This document shows, in pieces, positions 50,208 to 57,836 of a stretch of 64,000 nucleotides of DNA. Every line of letters starts with the position of its first letter. Positions within the stretch are counted from its first letter, which is position 1. This DNA comes from Gemmata massiliana (lineage in GTDB: Bacteria > Planctomycetota > Planctomycetia > Gemmatales > Gemmataceae): contig NZ_LR593886.1 of the NCBI RefSeq assembly GCF_901538265.1, forward strand, positions 806,001 through 870,000, in the 5' to 3' direction. The notes under the pieces are model-generated. The model worked only from the letters and a program-made list of their open reading frames with translations, searched no databases and was not told the DNA's origin. Made by a program: the position numbers and the translations under genes.

Positions 50208-51707
50208 ATGCCGCGCTGGTTCCGTTCGCGTACCGCCCGCGCTGTGGCGTGCGCGCTGCTGTGTTCCGTTTCGCAAACGGTTTCCGCTCAGCCCGAGAAG
50301 AAGCAGCCGGAGAACAAGGCCGGGGCGCCTACCAAGGGAGTGAGTTTCATCAACGACGTTGCGCCGATCTTGAAAGAAAATTGTTTCGCGTGCCACGACG
50401 CGAAGAAGAAGTCTGGCAAGTACGACATGACCACTTACGAGAAGATCCGCGCGGGGGGCGTGAACGGCGACCCGGTGGTGCCGGGCAAGCCCGATCTGAG
50501 CGAGTTCCACGAACTGCTCGTCACGGCCGAACAGCGCCGGATGCCGCCGCGCGACAAGGGCGAGGCGGTGCCGAAGGACAAGACCGCGGTCATCGCCCAG
50601 TGGATCAAGGAGGGGGCCAAGCTCGACGCGGGCCTCGACCCGAAGGCGGACCTGGTGAAGGAACTGCGCGTGCGGTGGGCGCCGCCGGTGCCGCCGAAGG
50701 TGTATCCGTTCGCGACCATCGTGAACGCGGTCGCCTTCACGCCCGATAACAAGCAGCTCGTCGTCGGCGGGCACCACGAACTGACCGTTTGGGACATCGC
50801 GACCGGCAAACTCACCAAGCGCATCTACACGCGGGCCGAGCGCGCCTACGGGCTGGCGTTCCTCCCGGACGGCAAGCTCGCCGTGGCCGGCGGGCGCCCG
50901 GGGCAAGAGGGCGACGTTCGCGTGTACAACATTGATGCGAAAGGGAAGGTCGAAGACGGTGTTACGATTCTTGACGGCGTGAACGACAAGGCGGTGCTGC
51001 TCAAGCACCTCTTTGATGTGGAAGACTCGGTGCTGTGCCTCGCGGTCACGCCGGACGGGAAGACGCTCGCGGCCGGAGGGTGCGACCGTGCCGTGCGCGT
51101 GTTCGACCTCTCGGAAGGGCTGGACAAGGCCAAACTAGTTCAAACGGTCGAGAACCACGCGGACTGGGTGCTCGGGTGCGCGCTGTCCGCCGACGGCAAG
51201 TTCCTGCTGACCGCCGGGCGCGACAAGACCGCGAAGGTGTGGGACGTGAAGGGCAAGGAGTCCGTCGTCACGTTCCCCGAGCACCAGAACATTGTGTACG
51301 GGGTCGCGGTGAAGGCCGATGGCAGCGCCGGGTTCTCGGTAGGGGCGGACAAGCAGCTCCGCACGTGGAAGCCGAACGGCGAGGGCAAGCAGGTCAAGAA
51401 CGCGGGCGGGCACGGGGACGACGTGTTCAAGATCGTCGCCAACCCGAAGCAACCGCTGCTCGCCACTTCGAGCGCCGACAAGACGGTCCGCTTGTGGAAC
51501 ATGGAAACGCTCGCGGCCGGTAAGTCGCTGGCCGGACTGGGCGACTACGTTTACACCGTGGCGTTCAGCCCGGACGGGGAACTCGTCGTGGGCGGGAGCT
51601 ACGACGGCGGGGTCGCGGTGTGGAAGGTCAAGGACGGCGCGCTGGTGAAGGCGTTCAACGCCAGCCCCGGCCTCGCGACCAAGGAACCGGAACCGAAGAA
51701 GAAGTGA
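50208..51707 (+). CDS. Cytochrome c-like domain fused to a WD40 propeller
   Basis: A 499-residue secreted protein (signal MPRWFRSRTARAVACALLCS, end near VSAQP). Residues about 45-145 form a planctomycete-type cytochrome c domain: VSFINDVAPILKENCFACHD (haem CxxCH, the distal Met probably in EQRRMPPRD). From about 165 a propeller follows with repeats such as NAVAFTPDNKQLVVGG, DSVLCLAVTPDGKTLAAGG, DWVLGCALSADGKFLLTAG and YTVAFSPDGELVVGG. The combination is common in planctomycete peptidoglycan-side electron-transfer or degradation proteins, function unknown. The ATG at 50208 is set by the signal peptide. Confidence 0.92.
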   Translation: MPRWFRSRTARAVACALLCSVSQTVSAQPEKKQPENKAGAPTKGVSFINDVAPILKENCFACHDAKKKSGKYDMTTYEKIRAGGVNGDPVVPGKPDLSEFHELLVTAEQRRMPPRDKGEAVPKDKTAVIAQWIKEGAKLDAGLDPKADLVKELRVRWAPPVPPKVYPFATIVNAVAFTPDNKQLVVGGHHELTVWDIATGKLTKRIYTRAERAYGLAFLPDGKLAVAGGRPGQEGDVRVYNIDAKGKVEDGVTILDGVNDKAVLLKHLFDVEDSVLCLAVTPDGKTLAAGGCDRAVRVFDLSEGLDKAKLVQTVENHADWVLGCALSADGKFLLTAGRDKTAKVWDVKGKESVVTFPEHQNIVYGVAVKADGSAGFSVGADKQLRTWKPNGEGKQVKNAGGHGDDVFKIVANPKQPLLATSSADKTVRLWNMETLAAGKSLAGLGDYVYTVAFSPDGELVVGGSYDGGVAVWKVKDGALVKAFNASPGLATKEPEPKKK

Positions 51708-51769
51708 TTGCGGTGCCGGTCGCACGCGGTATCATGGGCCAATCCACTTTCGATAATGAGATCGTACCC

Positions 51770-52315
51770 ATGATTCGCGCCCGAATCGGGATCTGCTTCG
51801 TCCCTCTTCTCGTGTTGCTTGTGGGGTGTTCGGTGGGAGCCGTCGACGCGCCCCCGGAGCCCGCGCAAGCGCCCACGGGGGCGGTATTCGCCCCTTCGCG
51901 CGCGGCTCTTGAACTGGCGCCGCCCCCGCGTGAACTGGTTTACGTGGAAATTACGCCGGACGCCGCCCGCACGGTAAAATGGCACATCGATGACTTGAAA
52001 CTCAAGCGCGGGTGGCTCCGATACACGCTCGTACCGGGCGGGTGTATGGGGTTCCGGAACAAGTTGGACCTCGACCCGGAACCGCCGACCGATCAGGATT
52101 TCGAGTTCGTCGCCAATGGCGTGCCGTGCCTCGTGTTGAAGAGCCAGTACCATCTGGTGCAGGGTACGCGCATTGATTTCGGCCAGAAAGACGGCCAGAG
52201 CGGTTTCATTGTCACCGCCCCGCACGCGACCGCGCGAACGAAAGAGGCGGTCTCGAAGTGGGTGAACGAGGAGACCTCCAAGGCCAACGACATTACCTCT
52301 GTCGGGCCGAAGTAA
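51770..52315 (+). CDS. Lipoprotein with HesB/IscA-like domain
   Basis: A 181-residue protein. The N-terminus MIRARIGICFVPLLVLLVGC is a lipoprotein signal. After a Pro/Ala linker, residues about 60-160 follow the A-type Fe-S carrier (IscA/HesB) pattern: VEITPDAARTVKWHI, LRYTLVPGGCMGF (the first conserved Cys), then FEFVANGVPCLVLKS, IDFGQKDGQSGFIV. The C-terminal CGC pair that completes the Fe-S site of IscA is absent, so cluster binding is doubtful. An alternative start is the ATG at 51734. It lies 62 bp after the cytochrome/WD40 gene and may be co-transcribed. The exported location is unusual for this fold. Confidence 0.7.
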   Translation: MIRARIGICFVPLLVLLVGCSVGAVDAPPEPAQAPTGAVFAPSRAALELAPPPRELVYVEITPDAARTVKWHIDDLKLKRGWLRYTLVPGGCMGFRNKLDLDPEPPTDQDFEFVANGVPCLVLKSQYHLVQGTRIDFGQKDGQSGFIVTAPHATARTKEAVSKWVNEETSKANDITSVGPK

Positions 52316-52325
52316 ATTAATAAAG

Positions 52326-52350
52326 CGACCGCCCGAGCTTTTGGCGGTCG
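52326..52350 (+). terminator. Possible weak terminator after the IscA-like lipoprotein gene
   Basis: An 8-bp GC-rich stem (CGACCGCC/GGCGGTCG) lies 10 bases after the stop. There is no T run on the plus-strand side, so efficiency is doubtful. Confidence 0.35.
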
Positions 52351-52445
52351 AAGAGCCACGAGCAGCCGGTTCCGAGACCTCCTCTGCGGCGCTCCGCCGC
52401 GGGTGAACTTGCTAGCGATTGCGTCCCCCGTGTCGTTGTTCTTTT

Positions 52446-52517
52446 CGCCGGAGGGAGGGGGAACTGTCCGGCACGGAATCAACCTGCGTTCGCCGGAAGT
52501 TCCCCCTCCCTCCGGCG
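52446..52517. repeat. Perfect 20-bp inverted repeat
   Basis: Arms CGCCGGAGGGAGGGGGAACT (52446-52465) and its exact complement (52498-52517) are separated by 32 bp. The arms are strand-biased (G-rich on one side, C-rich on the other). Confidence 0.88.
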
Positions 52518-52744
52518 CGCGTGAACGACTCGGGTCCACGATAGAAGTCGGAACCGGCTGCCTCGGACATTTCGGGTCCACTGTGACGATTCGGTGAATC
52601 TCACGTCGGAGTGACACCGCGCGTTGCCCTTCGCGTTGGTGGTGGAATAGAATCACCGCGACTCGGGGCCACGCTGCACGTCTTTTGATCGTTTGCCCCA
52701 AGTCGTTCTCCCGCACTTCTCACGTGCCAATCAGGAGGATCTCC

Positions 52745-53224
52745 ATGTTCCGCGCGCTCGCTACCCTGGCGGCCTGTGCCCTGCTCACCGCGCCCGTTGC
52801 GGCCGACGACAAGTTCGTGCGGCTCGTGAACGTGGATAGCGGGAAGGTGCTGTCCGTGAAGGACAACTCCGAAGAGGCCAGTGCCCGCGCCGTACTCGCC
52901 AAGCTCGAAGACGATAACAAGGCCCAGCAGTGGAAACTGGTGAAGGACGGCACGCACCTCAAACTCGTGAACCGCAAGAGCGGCAAGGTGCTGGACGTGA
53001 ACGACGACTCGAAAGAAGAGGGCGGGGACATCATCATTTGGGACGACAAGGACGAGGGGACCGACAACCAGCGGTGGGCGTGGGCCGGCGACGGCAAGGA
53101 GCGCCAGCTCAAGAGCAAGTCGAGCGGGCTGGTGCTGGACGTTGACGGCGAGGGGCAGCTAATTCAGAAGAAGGCCGACGAGAAGTCGAAGAAGCAGCTC
53201 TGGCGGGTCGAAGAAGTGAAGTAA
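52745..53224 (+). CDS. Secreted ricin-B-like lectin domain protein
   Basis: A 159-residue protein with a signal peptide (MFRALATLAACALLTAPVAA). The mature part is a single beta-trefoil of the ricin B type. Three repeats are visible, each ending in a QxW-like motif (QQWKL, QRWAW, QLWRV) and containing SGKVLSV, SGKVLDV or SGLVLDV. Such domains bind sugars, here presumably at the cell surface. A strong ribosome binding site (AGGAGG, 6 bases upstream) supports the start and high translation. A terminator follows. Confidence 0.9.
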   Translation: MFRALATLAACALLTAPVAADDKFVRLVNVDSGKVLSVKDNSEEASARAVLAKLEDDNKAQQWKLVKDGTHLKLVNRKSGKVLDVNDDSKEEGGDIIIWDDKDEGTDNQRWAWAGDGKERQLKSKSSGLVLDVDGEGQLIQKKADEKSKKQLWRVEEVK

Positions 53225-53240
53225 CGGCTCCGGCTCCCGT

Positions 53241-53272
53241 CCGCCCGTGAGCGAGTCGCACCGGGCGGTTTT
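53241..53272 (+). terminator. Intrinsic terminator of the lectin gene
   Basis: CCGCCCG and CGGGCGG form a 7-bp stem followed by TTTT. It lies 17 bp after the lectin stop and only 3 bases before the ATG of the next gene. Confidence 0.6.
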
Positions 53273-53275
53273 CTG

Positions 53276-54136
53276 ATGTCCGCACTCCCCGACGTTACCG
53301 ACGAATCCTGTCGCACCGCGCTCGCCGCATTCGAGCGGCACGCGGTGCGCACCACGTTCGACACCGGCCGCTACGTCATGCGGCTCGCGACGTGGGGGCA
53401 GGGGCCGCCGCTCGTCATCATTCACGGCCTCTCGGACGCGGTCCGCGGGTTCGCGATGGTGATGCACCACCTTGCAGAACACTTCACCTGCATCGCCTAC
53501 GAACTCCCCAACGGACTCGACGACGGCGCGAAACTCGGTGCCTACCGCCACCGCGACTTTGCCGCCGATCTCTTCGCGCTCCTCGATCACCTAAAACTCG
53601 ATCGCGTCGCACTGCTCGGGTCGTCGTTCGGAACGACGGTCGCGCTCGCGGCTCTTGCGGCCGTTCCCCAGCGGTTCACGAAGTGCGTACTGAAGGGCGG
53701 GTTCGCGTACCGCCCGCTGAAGTGGTACGAGCGGCTCGGCGCGCGTCAGGGGCGGTACTGGACCGGCCGATTGTGCGAACTGCCGTTTCGCGAATTCGCG
53801 ATGCGGCGGGCCGATCCCGCGACGTGGAGCGGGTGCTCGCCGCTTTCGTGCGCGTTGTTCCTCCGCTGCAACGGGCACACGCCGATCCGCGCCGCGTGCC
53901 GCCGGGCCGTGGCCCTTGATACACTCGATCTGCGACCGGTGCTGCCAACGATTCACACGCCCGTTCTCCTGATAAGCGGTGACCGGGATCGCATCGTTCC
54001 CCGCGCACGCGAAGCGGTTCTGGCGAACCATTTACCGGACGTGCGCCGGGTCGAATTCGTCGATTGTGGCCATTACCCGCAATACACGCACCCCCGTGCG
54101 ACCGCAGACGCCGTTGCGAACTTCCTCGGAGAATGA
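53276..54136 (+). CDS. Alpha/beta hydrolase
   Basis: A 286-residue alpha/beta-hydrolase fold enzyme without a signal peptide. Marks are LVIIHGLSD (oxyanion region), the nucleophile elbow GSSFG (Ser near residue 119), the acid in SGDRDRIVP and the His in DCGHYPQYTHP. The specific substrate is unknown; the family includes esterases, lipases and haloalkane dehalogenases. The N-terminal 40 residues before the core look genuine (FDTGRYVMRLATWGQG). The ATG sits directly behind the terminator of the previous gene with no ribosome binding site, so the start is slightly uncertain. Confidence 0.87.
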   Translation: MSALPDVTDESCRTALAAFERHAVRTTFDTGRYVMRLATWGQGPPLVIIHGLSDAVRGFAMVMHHLAEHFTCIAYELPNGLDDGAKLGAYRHRDFAADLFALLDHLKLDRVALLGSSFGTTVALAALAAVPQRFTKCVLKGGFAYRPLKWYERLGARQGRYWTGRLCELPFREFAMRRADPATWSGCSPLSCALFLRCNGHTPIRAACRRAVALDTLDLRPVLPTIHTPVLLISGDRDRIVPRAREAVLANHLPDVRRVEFVDCGHYPQYTHPRATADAVANFLGE

Positions 54137-54157
54137 CGGGAGATTCGCGCCCTCCTC

Positions 54158-54185
54158 TTGAAAACTGACTCGTACCCGCAATAAT
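54158..54185 (+). promoter_or_regulatory. Sigma-70-type promoter of tRNA-Leu
   Basis: TTGAAA (54158-54163) and AATAAT (54180-54185) are separated by 16 bp and end 19 bp before the mature tRNA. They are close to the -35/-10 consensus and stand out in this GC-rich DNA. Confidence 0.65.
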
Positions 54186-54204
54186 TTCCGGAGAGCGATT
54201 CCAT

Positions 54205-54288
54205 GCCGGAGTGGCGGAATTGGCAGACGCACCAGCTTGAGGGGCTGGCGGGAGCAATCCCGTGCAGGTTCAAGTCCTGTCTCCGGCA
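54205..54288 (+). tRNA. tRNA-Leu (anticodon GAG)
   Basis: An 84-base class II tRNA. The acceptor stem GCCGGAG pairs with CTCCGGC, the anticodon arm is CCAGC-TTGAGGG-GCTGG (anticodon GAG, reading CUC/CUU), the long variable arm CGGGAGCAATCCCG is typical of tRNA-Leu, and the T loop is TTCAAGT. The discriminator base is A, as required for leucine identity. CCA is not encoded. It is followed by a strong terminator and preceded by its own promoter. Confidence 0.97.
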
Positions 54289-54323
54289 CTTAAAAGTGCG
54301 CCGTCGGTACGCACGAAGCACGC

Positions 54324-54365
54324 AAGCGGGGCTAGAGTGACTTCACTCTAGCCCCGCTTTGTTTT
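54324..54365 (+). terminator. Intrinsic terminator of tRNA-Leu
   Basis: A perfect 17-bp stem (AAGCGGGGCTAGAGTGA and its complement) with a 2-base loop is followed by TGTTTT. It lies 36 bp after the tRNA. Confidence 0.9.
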
Positions 54366-54389
54366 CCCCACTCTTGATGGGAGAACGCG

Positions 54390-55250
54390 ATGCTTCTGGA
54401 GATCGCCGTCGGCGACGCGCTCGGGGCCGGGTACGAGTTCAACGACCCGGCCATTGAGCGGCACAAAGCCGACCTCCTCCACGGTTACGTCCAGCACGCC
54501 AAGCACGTCGGCATCACGCCGGGCATGTACACCGACGACACGCAGATGTCGATCGGCACCGCGGCAGCGCTCATCTCCGGCGAACCCTGGGAGCCGAAAA
54601 CGCTCGTGCGCCACTGGCTCGCCGCGTTCCATCGCGACCGGCGCGACGGGTACGCACGCGGGTTCCAGGCGTTCCTCGAATCACACGATACAGTCGAAGC
54701 GTTTCTAGCCGACATCCGCCCGGACAGCGACCGCTCCGGCGCCGCGATGCGGGTCGGTCCCGTGGGGCTGATCGCGGACCCGGCCCGTGTCGTCGAAATG
54801 GCGACCGTTCAGGCCGAAGTCACGCACCGCACCCCGGGCGGAGTCGCTTCCGCGGTCGCGGCGGCGCTGGTGACGTGGTACTGCTTCCACACGACCGAGC
54901 CAAAGAAGGATTTGCCCGCGTTTCTGGCTGCCCGCGTGCCGGGATACGGCTGGGACCAGCGGTGGACCGGGCGCGTGAGCGTGACCGGCACGGAGTGCGT
55001 CGCGGCGGCTCTCACGGCCGTGGTTGAGTGTGATTCTCTGTCGGCCATTCTAACGCACTGCATCCGATACGGTGGGGACGTGGATACGGCCGCAGCTATT
55101 GCGATGGCAGCGGCCTCCGGGTCGCGCGAGATCCGTCAGGATCTGCCACAACACTTGCTCGACGGCCTGGAGAACGGTTCCTACGGCCGCGACTATCTCG
55201 TTTCACTCGACGAGAAGCTGCGTGCGGCAACTCTGTCGAGCCACCGGTGA
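54390..55250 (+). CDS. ADP-ribosylglycohydrolase family protein
   Basis: A 286-residue all-helical protein of the DraG/ARH family, which removes ADP-ribose from proteins or other acceptors using a two-magnesium site. Motifs are AVGDALGAGYEF at the start, YTDDTQMSIG (metal site), RVGPVGL, and GGDVDTAAAIAMAA (second metal motif). It has the usual length for bacterial members. The ATG at 54390 gives the expected N-terminus. It lies between tRNA-Leu and a lipoprotein gene. No ADP-ribosyltransferase partner was seen. Confidence 0.92.
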   Translation: MLLEIAVGDALGAGYEFNDPAIERHKADLLHGYVQHAKHVGITPGMYTDDTQMSIGTAAALISGEPWEPKTLVRHWLAAFHRDRRDGYARGFQAFLESHDTVEAFLADIRPDSDRSGAAMRVGPVGLIADPARVVEMATVQAEVTHRTPGGVASAVAAALVTWYCFHTTEPKKDLPAFLAARVPGYGWDQRWTGRVSVTGTECVAAALTAVVECDSLSAILTHCIRYGGDVDTAAAIAMAAASGSREIRQDLPQHLLDGLENGSYGRDYLVSLDEKLRAATLSSHR

Positions 55251-55295
55251 ACCCGCCCGCAAGGGCGGTATACACGGGCTGCCAGAACCGGTGAT

Positions 55296-55712
55296 TCAGG
55301 GCTTGGCAGTTGGGGGCGGGGCGACCGCCGGTTCTTTTGCTGGCCGCACAGTGATAACGCCTTGCGCATCAATCAGGATCGTTGATCGGGTGCTGACCGA
55401 TGGCGGTTGGGGGTAGAATGTGTCGTTGATTTTGAAACCCGCTTCGGTCACGTTTCGATCGCTGATGACGAACGTCCCGGCGGGCGTGGTGAACGTCGCC
55501 TCCGTGTCCGGGCGCGGACCCATCGGGTGGTTCATCGCGTAATTGGTGATCGTGTACTGGGCCGGTCCGGAGGTCTGCACCACGACGTCCATCGACCCGC
55601 GCTGCATGGTCAGCGTGTACGAGTCGGTAAACGTGCCTTTCGTGATAGTTGGGGGTGTGGAGCAACCGCTCAGGCACACGAGTAGAACGACCGCACAGTT
55701 GAGAACGCGCAT
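55296..55712 (-). CDS. Small lipoprotein of unknown function
   Basis: A 138-residue protein with a lipobox signal (MRVLNCAVVLLVCLSGC). The mature part has an alternating polar/hydrophobic beta pattern (TFTDSYTLTMQRG, PAGTFVISDRNVTEAGFKIND) and a Pro/Ala tail. No family was recognised. It converges on the ADP-ribosylglycohydrolase gene with a 45 bp gap and lies 102 bp downstream of the DUF362 gene on the same strand. Confidence 0.65.
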   Translation of the reverse strand: MRVLNCAVVLLVCLSGCSTPPTITKGTFTDSYTLTMQRGSMDVVVQTSGPAQYTITNYAMNHPMGPRPDTEATFTTPAGTFVISDRNVTEAGFKINDTFYPQPPSVSTRSTILIDAQGVITVRPAKEPAVAPPPTAKP

Positions 55713-55762
55713 GGCACGGCCCGCCTAAGTTTCGGGGAAGGGCTGTTCCATATTAACGCAAA

Positions 55763-55795
55763 CGCCGCGCCGTTTGAACGACGCGGCGAGCCACT
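55763..55795 (-). terminator. Probable terminator of the DUF362 fusion gene
   Basis: A 10-bp GC stem (CGCCGCGCCG with CGACGCGGCG, one G-T pair) lies 26 bp beyond the stop. On the minus strand it is followed by TTTGCGTT, a weak U tract. Confidence 0.45.
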
Positions 55796-55814
55796 CGTGG
55801 CGTTCCGATGCGCG

Positions 55815-57743
55815 TCACGCGGGTTGCTTCGGAGCGGGGAGCAGCTCGCGGTCGATGAGCGGCGGCAGTTCGAACTTCGTCGCGACCGCGGTGATCGGTT
55901 CGCCGATCTGCGGAATTTCGGCCTCCACGATCCGCCCGACGCGCTTCGCCGCCGCGTAAACGAGCGTGGGGATGCGCTCCGGCGGGAGCCCCATGATCCG
56001 CGCGCACGTCGAATCGACCGCGACCGGGTCCAGGCCCATGACGAGCGCGCCGACGTGCTTGGCGGTGCCGTGGAGCGGGCCGTCGCCCTCCATTCCCGTG
56101 ATACCATCCACGATGGACAGGTTCGCCGGGTGCGTGCAACTGATGTCCACGATGCTCTGGGAGATGCCGCGCCAGTGCAGCTCGTTCTTCGGCCACCCGT
56201 AGCAGATCCCCGGGAGCGTGCCGAACAGGTTCTTCAGAGAAAGCGTCACCCCGGCCCAGTGGTGCATTTTCAGCTTCGGGAGCGAGATCAGCACGTCGGC
56301 GCTCAGAACCGTGCGCGACATGTAGAGGTGGTCGAGGCGCGTGAGCCGGCCCAGGTTCAGCACCTTCACCGGCTCGTCGTGGTTGATGTCCACGAACCGG
56401 ACGCCGTGCTTGTCGAGCACCGCGCCCAGGCCGCTCTCGCGCACGAGGAACTGCACGTTCCGCCAGTGCCCCGGCCCTTCCGCGACGATGACCTCTGCCG
56501 CGCCCTCCTGCTTGCACAGGGTGATGACCGCATCCACGACCCGCGGGTCGGTGTTAATCACCCGTTCCGGCCGGTACTCCACGAGGTTCGGTTTGATTAC
56601 GACGCGCTTTCCAGCAAGTGGAAGGGCTTGCCGGAAGTGCGCGAACTGCGTCGCGAGGATCTCCGCCAGCGGCGCGTCGTAGCTCGGCGCGCGGGCGATG
56701 TGAACCGCCGCCGTGATCGGGAGCGGTTTCAGCTTCGCGATACCCGCAGCCATGACCCCGCGGAACTTCGACGTAATCTTCGCGAACAGCCCGGGGGCCG
56801 GCGCGGTCGAACTGCCGGCGTGGGCCGGGGTGCCCGGGGCGGGAGCGGCGTGCGCGCCGAACCGCAGGCGCATCGGGGTCGTGGCCGCGGGCGCGAGGGC
56901 CGCGAGCGCGGGCCGGGGGGGGCTGGTGGCCGGGTCGCTCGCGAGGGCGAGGATCTTCTGGTCCAGCGCCGGGAACAGCTCGCGCGTCGCGGTGTCGGAG
57001 TCGTGGACCCCCAGTGCGATCCGCGCCCAGGCGAGGTGCTCGAGGTCGGTCGACTTCGCCGCGTGCATCCGCAGGTAGCCCACCGCGGCGTCGACGCGCG
57101 GGTGGTCGACGGCCCCCTGCACCGCGAGCAGCAGCACCGCCGTGGGGCCGGGGATCGGCTCGGTCGAGGTGCCCAGCACCACGCGGTTCCCGTAGTTCGC
57201 GCCGCCGCTATCGAACGCGCGGTCGAGGAGCAGTTTCAGCCCCTGCTGGACTCGCGGGTGCGTCTCCAGGCCCGCGCTGCGGAGCGCGAGGCACGCCCAC
57301 GAGGTCGGTTCCACCCACCCGAAATTCGTCGCGCCCCACGGCCAGCCGACGAGCGTCAGGTCGATGTCGTTGGCCATGTCGTTCGCTTCGGGGTCTTTCG
57401 CGATCGTGCGGCTCTCGATCGACAGGATGTGGTCGATCGTCGGCTTCAGTTCTTGTGGTGAAGCGCCGAGCGCGAGGCGCGCGAAGAGCGCAATCGGCGT
57501 GGGCCAGGTGGCTTCCGGGCGGCCGGTGGCGAGCCGGTACCCGCCGTCGGGCTGGTGGTTGTGCGCGAGGCACGCGAGCCCGTTCGCGATCGGCTGGGCG
57601 AACGGCTCGCGCGCGGTCGCGAGGGCCAACAGCGCGAGGCACGTCGGTTCCGGGTGGCTGGCTTTACCGGCGTGGTACCCGTACCCGCCGTCCGGGTTGG
57701 CGAGTGCGACGAGGCGCGTGAGCAGTGCGTGCGAAGAAGACAC
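55815..57743 (-). CDS. Terpene-cyclase-like repeat domain fused to DUF362
   Basis: A 642-residue protein. The start is a GTG at 57743, preceded by GGAGG at 7 bases; the frame is open far upstream but overlaps the divergent larC gene. Residues about 5-280 have alpha/alpha-toroid (prenyltransferase/squalene-cyclase) repeats: NPDGGYGYHAGKASHPEPTCLALLAL, PDGGYRLA, WVEPTSWACLALRSAG. A Pro/Ala linker follows. Residues about 345-640 are a DUF362 domain: KRVVIKPNLVEY, EVIVAEGPGH, ADVLISLPKLKMHHWAGVTLSLKNLFG and DGITGMEGDGPLHG. DUF362 proteins are often linked to Fe-S or radical chemistry but have no settled function. The cyclase DxDD motif was not seen, so cyclase activity is doubtful. Confidence 0.82.
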   Translation of the reverse strand: MSSSHALLTRLVALANPDGGYGYHAGKASHPEPTCLALLALATAREPFAQPIANGLACLAHNHQPDGGYRLATGRPEATWPTPIALFARLALGASPQELKPTIDHILSIESRTIAKDPEANDMANDIDLTLVGWPWGATNFGWVEPTSWACLALRSAGLETHPRVQQGLKLLLDRAFDSGGANYGNRVVLGTSTEPIPGPTAVLLLAVQGAVDHPRVDAAVGYLRMHAAKSTDLEHLAWARIALGVHDSDTATRELFPALDQKILALASDPATSPPRPALAALAPAATTPMRLRFGAHAAPAPGTPAHAGSSTAPAPGLFAKITSKFRGVMAAGIAKLKPLPITAAVHIARAPSYDAPLAEILATQFAHFRQALPLAGKRVVIKPNLVEYRPERVINTDPRVVDAVITLCKQEGAAEVIVAEGPGHWRNVQFLVRESGLGAVLDKHGVRFVDINHDEPVKVLNLGRLTRLDHLYMSRTVLSADVLISLPKLKMHHWAGVTLSLKNLFGTLPGICYGWPKNELHWRGISQSIVDISCTHPANLSIVDGITGMEGDGPLHGTAKHVGALVMGLDPVAVDSTCARIMGLPPERIPTLVYAAAKRVGRIVEAEIPQIGEPITAVATKFELPPLIDRELLPAPKQPA

Positions 57744-57836
57744 AAATCGGCCTCCGGCGAGACGGGGCGATATCAGTTTATGCCACGCGATACCGACTTC
57801 GGCCACTACAACACCGTCATACGGGAGGAAGAAGTC

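Larger units (their letters stand above)
52316..52744. other. Intergenic gap, 429 bp, with a hairpin and an inverted repeat
   Basis: Just after the lipoprotein stop is an 8-bp hairpin (CGACCGCC/GGCGGTCG, 52326-52350). Further on is the 52446-52517 inverted repeat. No gene was found. The last 100 bp should contain the promoter of the lectin gene, whose ribosome binding site AGGAGG is at 52733-52738. Confidence 0.6.

Noticed and set aside
57555..57836. Upstream extension of the larC frame by 94 codons
   Set aside because: No similarity to LarC N-termini; it overlaps the divergent DUF362 fusion gene, and a GTG with GGAGG at the right distance marks the true start.
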